Origin: Flavobacteriia bacterium
Lineage (GTDB): Bacteria > Bacteroidota > Bacteroidia > Flavobacteriales_D > Crocinitomicaceae
Length of the DNA: 35,279 bases
Direction: 5' to 3'
Assembly (NCBI GenBank): GCA_947464135.1
Contig: CANHVK010000017.1
Span: 1-35,279, forward strand
How positions within the stretch are numbered: position 1 is the first letter of the stretch; each line of letters begins with the position of its first letter. The translations under genes were made by a program, and so were the position numbers. This document shows positions 8,893 through 15,994 of this stretch, one piece after another. The notes below the pieces were generated by a model. That model was given only the letters and a program-made list of their open reading frames with translations. It was not told the DNA's origin and ran no database searches.

Positions 8893-10803
8893 ATGAAAAT
8901 CAATAGCCTATTTTTATTATTCGTTATCCTATTTGCTGGCAAAAGTTTTGCTACTGATACCATACACATTAAGTCCACTGTGAAAAATGTAACGTTGTAT
9001 TTCTCAGGCGCACAAGTTTTTCGTGATGCTTCTATTTCCCTGACAAAAGGAAAACACTTTTTAGTTTTAGAACAACTTCCGCAAGGGATTGACAAGCAAT
9101 CTATTCAAGTAAATGGAATGGCTAATTGTGAGGTACTTTCAGTAAAGCATCGTTTGGAATATCAAAAGCAGTTAAAAAAAGATCAAGAAATCAAACAAGT
9201 AGAAGAGCAATTAAAAGCTAAAAACATAGCGATAGAAGAAGCAAAAAATAAGATTAACGTTTTTGAATTAGAAGAACAATTATTGATGAATAATAGCAAT
9301 CTAAACAAAAACGGAGCAGGTTCAAGTGTTGCCGAAATCAAAGAAGCGGCAACTTATTATAGACTGCGTTTAAATGAAATCAGACAAGCAACGTTGTTAT
9401 TGAAATCATCTTTAGAAAAAATGGTAGATGACAAACAAGATGTTTATCAAAAACTAAATGAAATTCGTAGCAGAAAAATAAACACTTATTCGGAAATTTT
9501 AGTCTCCATTGATTGTAAAACAAATGCTACAGGTTTACTTTCTTTCTCCTATTTTACAACGAATGCCGGATGGGAACCAACCTATGATTTTCGCGTAGAT
9601 GAAATCAATAAACCATTGACTATCAAATATAATGCAAACGTATTTCAATCAACAGGTGAAAATTGGAAAAATGTACAATTAAAATTATCCAGTTATGACC
9701 CTTCACTTAGTGGTAAAAAACCAGAATTAAACCCTTGGTTTGTTGGCGGATATGAACAAAAAGGTTCAACTATTGAAAGTAGTTTTGGAACATTACAAGG
9801 TAAAGTAACGAGTTTGGGTGATGGTGTTCAATTTGCACAAATCACCATTTATGACTTTAATAGCCAGGAATTTGCTCACTTAATTTCTGATAAAAACGGA
9901 CAATTTTCTATCAAACCATTGCGTGAAGGAACTTATTATGTAAGTGTTGAATACCAAGGAAGACAATCTATTTCGAAAAAATATATTTACATCAATAAAA
10001 ACAAAATCAATCATATCGATTTAGTACTAGAACAAAATGAAAGGGATATAGCAGTTACTGAATTAGCATTAACGAATGCGGCAGCGCCAGCAAGCGAAGG
10101 ATTTGTTGATGGCGTGAAATTAAGGGGTGTTGCAATGAGTGCTAAAGCTGATATGTCTAGTAAGGATTTAAAAAGTATTTCATTGACCTCAGAAGTATTA
10201 TTATCTAACTCTGTGATAAGCAAAGAATATCCGATTGACATTCCATATACAATTAACTCAGATGGTGAAGATTATTTAGTGAAAATCAATCAGATTGAAA
10301 TTCCAGTAACTTATGCGTATTATATTGTTCCTAAATTAGATAAAGATGCCTTTTTATATGCATCCATTGTGAATTGGAATCAGTTGAATTTAATCCCTGG
10401 AAAATCAAATATTTTCTATCAGGGAAATTATGTAGGTGAGACAACTATCGATAAAAATATCTTATCAGATACAATGGAAATATCTTTAGGGAGAGATAAA
10501 CAATTGGTTGTAAGCTATGATAACAAACGAATAAAAACAGATAAAAAATTATTTGGGAATGCTAAAGAAAGAGTGGAAACTGAAATTTCAGTGAAAAGCA
10601 ATAAAAATGCAGCAATTAATGTAAAAGTGGAAGATCAATATCCTTTAACAAGTTCAACGAATATTACTGTTAATTTAGAACGAAATCCAAATGATAATCT
10701 AAAAGTGGAAGATAAAACAGGAAAACTTACTTGGGAATTGAAATTAGAAGCAGGAGAAAAGAAAACTGTGAAGTTTGCATATGATGTGGTAGTGACGAAG
10801 TAG
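8893..10803 (+). CDS. MuiA-family DUF4139/DUF4140 protein with inserted carboxypeptidase-regulatory-like domain
   Basis: A 636-residue exported protein with a signal peptide (LFLLFVILFAGKSFA). Residues about 25-125 match the N-terminal DUF4140 region (VKNVTLYFSGAQVFRDASISLTKG), followed by a coiled-coil stretch rich in Lys, Glu and Gln (about 90-200). The DUF4139 body begins near residue 210 (SYFTTNAGWEPTYDFRVD) and ends with TGKLTWELKLEAGEKKTVKF. Inside it, at about residues 300-380, sits a carboxypeptidase-regulatory-like beta domain (GKVTSLGDGVQFAQITIYDF... KNGQFSIKPLREGTYYVSV). MuiA-type proteins were named for a mucoidy-inhibitor phenotype; their molecular function is not established. 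It is transcribed alone, divergent from queA. Confidence 0.85.
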   Translation: MKINSLFLLFVILFAGKSFATDTIHIKSTVKNVTLYFSGAQVFRDASISLTKGKHFLVLEQLPQGIDKQSIQVNGMANCEVLSVKHRLEYQKQLKKDQEIKQVEEQLKAKNIAIEEAKNKINVFELEEQLLMNNSNLNKNGAGSSVAEIKEAATYYRLRLNEIRQATLLLKSSLEKMVDDKQDVYQKLNEIRSRKINTYSEILVSIDCKTNATGLLSFSYFTTNAGWEPTYDFRVDEINKPLTIKYNANVFQSTGENWKNVQLKLSSYDPSLSGKKPELNPWFVGGYEQKGSTIESSFGTLQGKVTSLGDGVQFAQITIYDFNSQEFAHLISDKNGQFSIKPLREGTYYVSVEYQGRQSISKKYIYINKNKINHIDLVLEQNERDIAVTELALTNAAAPASEGFVDGVKLRGVAMSAKADMSSKDLKSISLTSEVLLSNSVISKEYPIDIPYTINSDGEDYLVKINQIEIPVTYAYYIVPKLDKDAFLYASIVNWNQLNLIPGKSNIFYQGNYVGETTIDKNILSDTMEISLGRDKQLVVSYDNKRIKTDKKLFGNAKERVETEISVKSNKNAAINVKVEDQYPLTSSTNITVNLERNPNDNLKVEDKTGKLTWELKLEAGEKKTVKFAYDVVVTK

Positions 10804-10862
10804 TTACTGAAATCTAAATTCCCCATGTGTTCATTCCAAAGGGGGAATAAAATGATTTACAA

Positions 10863-11165
10863 TTACTTCCAATATTTATTAGGGTTTCTGTAAGTATTAA
10901 TGATTGCCCTAATTTTAATCATTTCATCCATTTCGTGAAGTGTAAAATGAATTATAACTGGAAATTTCTTTAAAGGTAAACAACGTACTTCAACATACCT
11001 TATTTGATAAAATGGATTTTTTTGAATAGCATTAAATTAACTTACTAATTCCCGATAAAATTTTTTCCCAAGACCCTTTTGCTTTTCATTATAAAAATGA
11101 ATTATCTATTGTATGTCACTTTTTGCTAATGGTTCAAGTTTTATATTAAATTTTTTAGATTCCAT
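10863..11165 (-). pseudogene. decayed RelE/ParE-family toxin gene
   Basis: Reverse-strand translation from the ATG at 11163-11165 runs in one frame for 101 codons to the TAA at 10863-10865, but two stop codons interrupt it: TAG at 11106-11108 (codon 20) and TAA at 11037-11039 (codon 43). Read through, the pieces are recognisable: KKFNIKLEPLAKSDIQ, IIHFYNEKQKGLGKKFYREL, then NPFYQIRYVEVRCLPLKKFP and the C-terminal YRNPNKYW. This matches the size and the beta-strand plus helix pattern of RelE/ParE ribonuclease or gyrase-type toxins. It overlaps the end of the antitoxin remnant by 11 bases. No active toxin can be made. Confidence 0.8.
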
Positions 11166-11345
11166 CAAATTCATTTTTAACTGAATCCCAATCTAATAAT
11201 TCTTTATCATTACTATTTTTGATTCTGTCTCTTACGAGTGACTTGTGCACTTCTGATATTTCAAAATCATTTTCTTTGACTTTAAAATAGCTTTTAATGC
11301 ATTCATTTGTTCTTTATCATCAGTTTGTATTGTGAAGGTTGTCAT
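11155..11345 (-). pseudogene. decayed antitoxin gene paired with the RelE/ParE remnant
   Basis: From the ATG at 11343-11345 the reverse strand encodes MTTFTIQTDDKEQMNALKAI, typical of the short antitoxins that accompany RelE/ParE toxins in Bacteroidota. One frame change near 11281-11285 is needed to continue with VKENDFEISEVHKSLVRDR and DKELLDWDSVKNEFDGI, ending at the TAA at 11155-11157. The total length (191 bases) is not a multiple of three, consistent with a single-base indel. Gene order antitoxin then toxin, with an 11-base overlap, is that of a normal type II module. Confidence 0.75.
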
Positions 11346-11400
11346 TGATGAAATTTTTTATACGATTCTCCTTTAACAAATTTAAAATTATTGATTCACA

Positions 11401-11434
11401 AAAAAGAGTTGTGAAACCAATCACAACTCTTTTT
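11401..11434. terminator. bidirectional rho-independent terminator
   Basis: aaaaagagttgtga (11401-11414) and tcacaactcttttt (11421-11434) form a perfect 14-base stem with a 6-base loop. With A's on one side and T's on the other it works in both directions; its main job is probably to end the reverse-strand cystathionine synthase transcript, whose stop is 36 bases away. A small palindrome, cgctatagcg (11445-11454), lies between stop and hairpin. Confidence 0.85.
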
Positions 11435-11469
11435 TATAAGTATTCGCTATAGCGGATAAAAGACAAATT

Positions 11470-12609
11470 TTACCCAAGTGCTTTTTGTAAATCAGCAATT
11501 AAATCTTCTGCATCTTCAACACCAACACTTAAACGGATTAAAGAATCTACTACTCCTGTTTTTTCACGTTCTTCTTTTGGAATAGAAGCGTGTGTCATAG
11601 TAGCTGGATGTCCGATTAAAGATTCAACCCCTCCTAAAGATTCAGCTAATGCAAAAATTTCAACTTTTTTCACTATTTCGTGTGCGTCTTCTAATTTGTT
11701 TCCTTTCAATGTGAAAGAAATCATACCTCCAAAGCCACGCATTTGCTTTTTAGCTACTTCGTGATTTGGATGTGTTTCAAAACCTGGCCAATATACTTTG
11801 TCTACTCGCGGATGAGTTGCTAAAAAATGCGCTATTTTTTCTCCGTTTTCACAATGACGTTGTACACGTAAATGCAAGGTTTTAATCCCTCTCAAAACCA
11901 AAAACGAATCCATGGGTGCAGTCACCGCTCCTGTAGAATTTTGGATACGGTACATTTCTTTTGAAATCTCTTCGTTATCAGTAACCAAAATCCCCATTAC
12001 CACATCCGAGTGACCACCTAAATATTTCGTTGCTGAATGCATCACAATATCAGCACCTAAGTCGATAGGTGTTTGTAAATATGGTGTGGCGAAAGTATTG
12101 TCAACAGCCAACATTGCATCCGCTTTTTTAGCGATTTGAGCTACTGCAGCAATATCAACGATGTTCATCATTGGGTTTGTTGGTGTTTCCACCCAAATCA
12201 ATTTTGTTTTTGGAGTAACAAAAGCCTCAATATTTGCAGGATTTGACATATCAACAAATTGAAACTTGATACCATATTTAGCAAAAATCGTTGTAAATAA
12301 ACGGTACGTTCCACCATATAAATCGTTCGTTGAAATCACCTCATCGCCCGGATTTAACATTTTAACCACACAGTCAATAGCAGCTAATCCTGAACCAAAA
12401 GCAGCACCAAAACGTGCGTTTTCAATCGCAGCGATATTTTTCTCCAATGCGTGACGTGTTGGATTTAAAGTACGAGAATACTCATATCCTTTGTGGCCAC
12501 CAACTCCATCTTGTATATACGTTGACGTTTGGTAAATCGGTGTCATAATTGCTCCTGTTGCTTCGTCTGGGTGAACACCTGCGTGTATTGCTTTTGTTGC
12601 GAATTTCAT
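11470..12609 (-). CDS. metB: cystathionine gamma-synthase / Cys-Met metabolism PLP enzyme
   Basis: PLP-dependent transsulfuration enzyme of the Cys/Met metabolism family. With the ATG at 12609 it has 379 residues and the expected N terminus MKFATKAIHAGVHPDE; the upstream in-frame TTG at 12624 would add five residues and lies in the likely promoter, so it is not chosen. Seen motifs: YSRTLNPTRHALE, the ETPTNPMM block, AVDNTFATPYLQTP with the PLP-pyridine Asp, and MHSATKYLGGHSD with the Schiff-base Lys at residue 195. The C-terminal SLGGVESLIGHPATMTHASIP motif is also typical. Synthase, gamma-lyase and beta-lyase members cannot be told apart safely by eye. It is divergent from pdxJ, another gene of PLP biology. 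Confidence 0.88.
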   Translation of the reverse strand: MKFATKAIHAGVHPDEATGAIMTPIYQTSTYIQDGVGGHKGYEYSRTLNPTRHALEKNIAAIENARFGAAFGSGLAAIDCVVKMLNPGDEVISTNDLYGGTYRLFTTIFAKYGIKFQFVDMSNPANIEAFVTPKTKLIWVETPTNPMMNIVDIAAVAQIAKKADAMLAVDNTFATPYLQTPIDLGADIVMHSATKYLGGHSDVVMGILVTDNEEISKEMYRIQNSTGAVTAPMDSFLVLRGIKTLHLRVQRHCENGEKIAHFLATHPRVDKVYWPGFETHPNHEVAKKQMRGFGGMISFTLKGNKLEDAHEIVKKVEIFALAESLGGVESLIGHPATMTHASIPKEEREKTGVVDSLIRLSVGVEDAEDLIADLQKALG

Positions 12610-12629
12610 ATTAATAAATTTCAAATTAT

Positions 12630-12646
12630 AGATTAGAAGATTACAG
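12630..12646. repeat. 17-base repeat, copy 2 (shared with 5451-5467)
   Basis: The second perfect copy of agattagaagattacag. It lies 20 bases upstream of the ATG of the cystathionine synthase gene. Read on the coding strand, the 17-mer is followed at the same distance as in rseP by TTTG, the 3' half of a -7 box (12622-12625 here). Confidence 0.6.
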
Positions 12647-12667
12647 TCCTTCGACTACGCTCAAGAC
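12646..12667. repeat. CCTTCGACTACGCTCA-type dispersed repeat
   Basis: gtccttcgactacgctcaag-ac is a close match to a short, partly palindromic repeat that I know from many flavobacterial intergenic regions (usual form ends in caggac, here caagac, so one base of the terminal stem is mismatched). The ends gtcct and aagac can pair imperfectly. It abuts the 17-mer copy 2. Confidence 0.55.
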
Positions 12668-12742
12668 AAAATTCTATGTTTATTGTTTAAATCAAAAAAC
12701 CCAGAAATGTAACAAGACAAATTTAGAGAGAATATTTAATTG

Positions 12743-12750
12743 TACCTTTG
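12743..12750 (+). promoter_or_regulatory. -7 box of pdxJ
   Basis: TACCTTTG is an exact TAnnTTTG match ending 21 bases before the pdxJ ATG. No convincing -33 TTTG is seen at the usual distance. It overlaps a TTG that could be misread as an upstream start. Confidence 0.5.
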
Positions 12751-12771
12751 TTCGGTCTAAAAAAGGTGGAT

Positions 12772-13488
12772 ATGGAAACAAAATTAAGTGTAAACATCAA
12801 TAAAATTGCGACTATACGAAATGCACGCGGAGGTAATACTCCAAATGTTGTGCAAGCTGCCATCGATTGCGAACGTTTTGGTGCGCAAGGAATAACGGTA
12901 CATCCGCGCCCTGACGAACGTCATATTACTACAAAAGATGCCTACGATTTGTCTTCAGTTGTAACCACAGAATACAACATTGAAGGTTATCCTGATTCAC
13001 GTTTTATGAAGTTGATCGCTGAATTAAAACCTGCTCAAGCTACCTTGGTTCCAGACCCACCGCACGTATTGACATCCAATGCAGGTTGGGATACACAAAA
13101 ACACCAAGAAGAATTAACTGCTATTATAAAAGAAATCAAAAGTCATGGTGTGCGTACCTCCATTTTCGTAGACACCAACTTAATGAATATTGAATACGCT
13201 GCAAAAACAGGAGTTGACCGTATCGAATTATATACAGGACCTTACGCTGAACACTATCCTATAAACAAAGAAGATGCAATTGCACCGTATGTAGCAGCAG
13301 CAACTTTGGCTCACGAACTAGGTTTAGGTATCAATGCCGGACACGATTTAAGTTTAGAAAACTTGGCTTATTTCAAACTGCATATTCCTTATTTAGCGGA
13401 AGTATCGATTGGTCACGCTTTGATTTCAAATGCAATTTATTTGGGATTAGAAAATACAATTCAGTTGTATTTGAAGGAGTTGTTGTAG
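12772..13488 (+). CDS. pdxJ: pyridoxine 5'-phosphate synthase
   Basis: Condenses 1-deoxy-D-xylulose 5-phosphate and 3-amino-2-oxopropyl phosphate into pyridoxine 5'-phosphate, the last ring-forming step of DXP-dependent vitamin B6 synthesis. From the ATG at 12772 it has 238 residues, the normal size; an in-frame TTG at 12748 lies inside the -7 box and is rejected. Conserved blocks: [16 protein letters not shown] at the N terminus, [16 protein letters not shown] with catalytic His, [15 protein letters not shown], the SIFVDTN strand, [24 protein letters not shown], and the closing [13 protein letters not shown] phosphate-binding motif. Confidence 0.95.
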   Translation: METKLSVNINKIATIRNARGGNTPNVVQAAIDCERFGAQGITVHPRPDERHITTKDAYDLSSVVTTEYNIEGYPDSRFMKLIAELKPAQATLVPDPPHVLTSNAGWDTQKHQEELTAIIKEIKSHGVRTSIFVDTNLMNIEYAAKTGVDRIELYTGPYAEHYPINKEDAIAPYVAAATLAHELGLGINAGHDLSLENLAYFKLHIPYLAEVSIGHALISNAIYLGLENTIQLYLKELL

Positions 13489-13512
13489 GGGATTAATATT
13501 GATAAAGTAACT

Positions 13513-14487
13513 GTGAGAATTATAGAGTGGAATTGTCAAGGAGCATTTAGAAAAAAAAATGATCCTATTTTATCATTAAATCCAGATATAATAATTGTTC
13601 CCGAATGTGAATCCAAGGAAAATCTATCTTTTGGTAAATTAACGCCTGAACCATCTGATTTTATTTGGTATGGAGATTCTTCAAACAAAGGAATTGGAAT
13701 ATTTTCATATTCAGATTATAAACTCGAACTTTTACCCATTTTTAATCCAAAATTCAGGTATGTAATTCCTATAAAAGTTCAAAATAATACAGGTGCATTT
13801 TTACTTTTTGCCATTTGGGCTATGGATAATAAAGAGTATCCTGAAGAGAGATATATAGGTCAAATATGGAATGCTATTAATTTTTATAAAAACCTATTAT
13901 CACTTCCAGTAATATTAGTAGGTGACTTTAATTCGAACAAAATTTGGGATGAAAAAGAACGTTCTTGCAATCATTCAGATTTAGTTAATTTTTTAGCAAA
14001 AAAAGAAATCGTTAGTGTCTATCACGAATTAGAAAATGAAGCCCAAGGAGAAGAAAAACAATCAACATTTCATTTATACAGAAAAAAAGAAAAGCCATAT
14101 CACATTGATTATTTTTTTACATCAAAACATTTTATCAAAAAGAGCAAATTAAGAATAGAAAAATTTGAGAATTGGATAGGTTTAAGTGACCATTTACCTT
14201 TGATATTCGACACTATAAATCCTAATTTTCAAATTGAAATTAATGAAACATTTAGTTCTCTTATAATCAATCAATTTAAGGAATTAAATCCCGAGACAAA
14301 ATCGCGATTTGAAGATGTAATATCTAAAATGTCACTCAAAGCAAAAACTTTAGATCAACTTTCAAATTCTATTGAATTAAGAAAAAAATTCACAAAATCT
14401 ACTGATGATCTTTTACAGATAGATAAGATAATTTATAAACTAACTGAAAAGTTAACACAAAGTTCAACTAAAAATATTTTTAAATAA
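13513..14487 (+). CDS. endonuclease/exonuclease/phosphatase-family protein
   Basis: A 324-residue protein with the EEP fold signature: RIIEWNCQG at the N terminus (Asn7 as metal-site residue), PDIIIVPECES (Glu31), VGDFNSNKIWDE (Asp and Asn of the active site), HIDYFFTS and the terminal SDHLPLIFD with the catalytic Asp-His pair. No signal peptide, so probably cytosolic. About 80 residues after the fold (from about 245) are a charged, helical extension of unknown role. The start is GTG; a stop (that of pdxJ) lies in frame upstream and there is no ATG between. Substrate (DNA, RNA, phospholipid or inositol phosphate) cannot be told. Base composition is more AT-rich than pdxJ, and the gene sits with a toxin-antitoxin pair, suggesting acquired DNA. 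Confidence 0.85.
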   Translation: MRIIEWNCQGAFRKKNDPILSLNPDIIIVPECESKENLSFGKLTPEPSDFIWYGDSSNKGIGIFSYSDYKLELLPIFNPKFRYVIPIKVQNNTGAFLLFAIWAMDNKEYPEERYIGQIWNAINFYKNLLSLPVILVGDFNSNKIWDEKERSCNHSDLVNFLAKKEIVSVYHELENEAQGEEKQSTFHLYRKKEKPYHIDYFFTSKHFIKKSKLRIEKFENWIGLSDHLPLIFDTINPNFQIEINETFSSLIINQFKELNPETKSRFEDVISKMSLKAKTLDQLSNSIELRKKFTKSTDDLLQIDKIIYKLTEKLTQSSTKNIFK

Positions 14488-14610
14488 TTTTGTTTTATGA
14501 TGGCTGTTACCATTAACAACTCATCAGATATAACTAATTTAATTTTAAAATTCATTTTTTTATTTTAACTTTATAAATAGTAGATAAACTCTTTGTTTAA
14601 TCAAAAGAAG

Positions 14611-14853
14611 ATGAGCACGAAACTGACTTTAAATCTTGAAAAATCGATTCTTGAGAGGGCAAAATTATATGCTAAAATAAAAGGTAGTTCATTAAGTGAT
14701 TTAATTGAAAATTATCTTGAAAATCTTACTAAAGAACAAGATATAATTGAACCTTCACCTAAACTAAAGCGTATTATTGGCTCTGTAAAACTTCCTGCGG
14801 ATTTCGATGAAAAAAAAGAATTACGATCACAAATCGAGAATAAACATCTTTAA
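14611..14853 (+). CDS. antitoxin of PIN toxin pair, DUF6364-like
   Basis: An 80-residue protein. The N terminus MSTKLTLNLEKSILERAKLY resembles a ribbon-helix-helix DNA-binding unit (strand TKLTLNL, then two helices with SLSDLIENYLENL). The C-terminal half, PKLKRIIGSVKLPADFDEKK, is the flexible toxin-neutralising tail usual in DUF6364 antitoxins. The in-frame TTG at 14593 is not chosen because the ATG at 14611 gives the family N terminus. It overlaps the toxin gene by one base (TAATG), so translation is coupled. Such antitoxins normally repress their own promoter. Confidence 0.82.
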   Translation: MSTKLTLNLEKSILERAKLYAKIKGSSLSDLIENYLENLTKEQDIIEPSPKLKRIIGSVKLPADFDEKKELRSQIENKHL

Positions 14854-15272
14854 TGAAATTATTTATAGATACAAATGTTATTGTTGATTTAATTGGAGAA
14901 AGAGAACCATTTTGTGTTGACGCAATTAAAATTTTTGCTCTGAGTGAGAAGAAAAAAGTTAAGTTATATGTTTCTTCTCAATCGATAATTACAACTCATT
15001 ACCTTTTAAAAAAATATATTTCAGAAAAAAAATTACGAGAAATTTTAGATGAATTAACTGACTTTGTAACAATAATTCCTAGTACAAAAGAATTTTTAAA
15101 GAAAGGATTAAAATCAAAACATAAAGACTTTGAAGATGCTATACAAATAATTTCAGCTGAATCTATAGACTCTATTTCTCATATTATTACTAGAAATATT
15201 AAAGATTTTAAAGATAGTAGCATTGAAGTGTTAACTCCAGCTTCGTATATTGAAGCTTATCAATCAAAATAA
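14853..15272 (+). CDS. PIN-domain ribonuclease toxin (VapC-like)
   Basis: A 139-residue PIN-domain protein. The metal-binding acidic residues are visible: Asp6 in LFIDTNVIVDL, the central DFEDAIQIISAE, and ITRNIKDFKDS near the C terminus; EREPFCVDAIKIFALSE is typical of the subgroup that pairs with DUF6364-like antitoxins. Such toxins cut specific RNAs and stop growth when the antitoxin is lost. The reading frame and acidic residues are intact, so it is probably functional. It ends five bases before the convergent ABC ATPase gene. Low GC: one sampled 60-base line (15061-15120) has 13 G or C. Confidence 0.87.
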   Translation: MKLFIDTNVIVDLIGEREPFCVDAIKIFALSEKKKVKLYVSSQSIITTHYLLKKYISEKKLREILDELTDFVTIIPSTKEFLKKGLKSKHKDFEDAIQIISAESIDSISHIITRNIKDFKDSSIEVLTPASYIEAYQSK

Positions 15273-15277
15273 ATACG

Positions 15278-15967
15278 TCACACCCTAAAATACTTTTCTA
15301 ACTCAATCAGTGTTTCGTTGGTAGTAGGTTTATCATCAACAAGTATCCCATTTTCAAGAATAAGAATACGATTACTGATTTCTGTAATGTGTCCTAGGTC
15401 ATGACTTGAGATTAACATCGTTGTTCCGGTCTCGTGCAACGCGTTTAATTTGTTTTTTAACCAAGACTGAGAAGTTGGATCTAAAAAGGAAAAAGGTTCG
15501 TCTAAAATCAAGATTTCAGGATTCGAAAAAATAGCAGCCAAAATCCCGACTTTGTTTCGGTTCCCTGCCGATAAATCTCTGATTAAAGTTTTATCTTCTT
15601 TGGTAATATTTATAAATCCTTTGTTCTCTTCTAAAAATTGAAGCGTTTCTTCTTTCGATTTTTGGTGTAATGTTGCAACAAACGAAATAAATTCTAAAGG
15701 CGTCAAGTAGGGAATTAAAAATCCTTCGTTCAGATAGGAACCAGTATATTGCTTCCATTCTTCAGAATCAGTAACTGCCTTTCCTTTAGAAAGTACAGAG
15801 CCACTTGAAGCTTGAATAATGTCCAAAATGAGTGATAAAAGTGTTGATTTTCCAGCACCATTGTTACCAACCAATCCAATGCTTTCTCCTTGATTGATTG
15901 TTAATTGATCTATATCTAACACCTTTTTGTCACCGTAAAATTTTTGAAGATTTGAAATTGATAGCAT
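15278..15967 (-). CDS. ABC transporter ATP-binding protein
   Basis: A 229-residue single-domain ATPase. Walker A GNNGAGKST at residues 34-42, ABC signature LSAGN at 132-136 (a variant of LSGGQ), Walker B ILILDEP at 152-158, and the switch His in ISSHD. It follows the DUF5687 permease gene by 27 bases and very probably energises it. Homologues in this arrangement are exporters of unknown substrate, possibly lipid or peptide. The ATPase is the last gene of the reverse-strand run. Confidence 0.93.
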   Translation of the reverse strand: MLSISNLQKFYGDKKVLDIDQLTINQGESIGLVGNNGAGKSTLLSLILDIIQASSGSVLSKGKAVTDSEEWKQYTGSYLNEGFLIPYLTPLEFISFVATLHQKSKEETLQFLEENKGFINITKEDKTLIRDLSAGNRNKVGILAAIFSNPEILILDEPFSFLDPTSQSWLKNKLNALHETGTTMLISSHDLGHITEISNRILILENGILVDDKPTTNETLIELEKYFRV

Positions 15968-15994
15968 AAATTAAAAATTGAAAAATTCTGATTA

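Noticed and set aside
12610-12624. Upstream TTG start for the cystathionine synthase gene
   Set aside because: It overlaps the TTTG of a likely promoter; the ATG at 12609 gives the normal N terminus.
12748-12771. Upstream TTG start for pdxJ adding eight residues
   Set aside because: The TTG is part of an exact -7 box, and the family N terminus begins with the ATG at 12772.
14488-14610. Possible terminator hairpin after the EEP gene (gctgtta / taacaac)
   Set aside because: Only five base pairs without mismatch and the T-run is more than 30 bases away.
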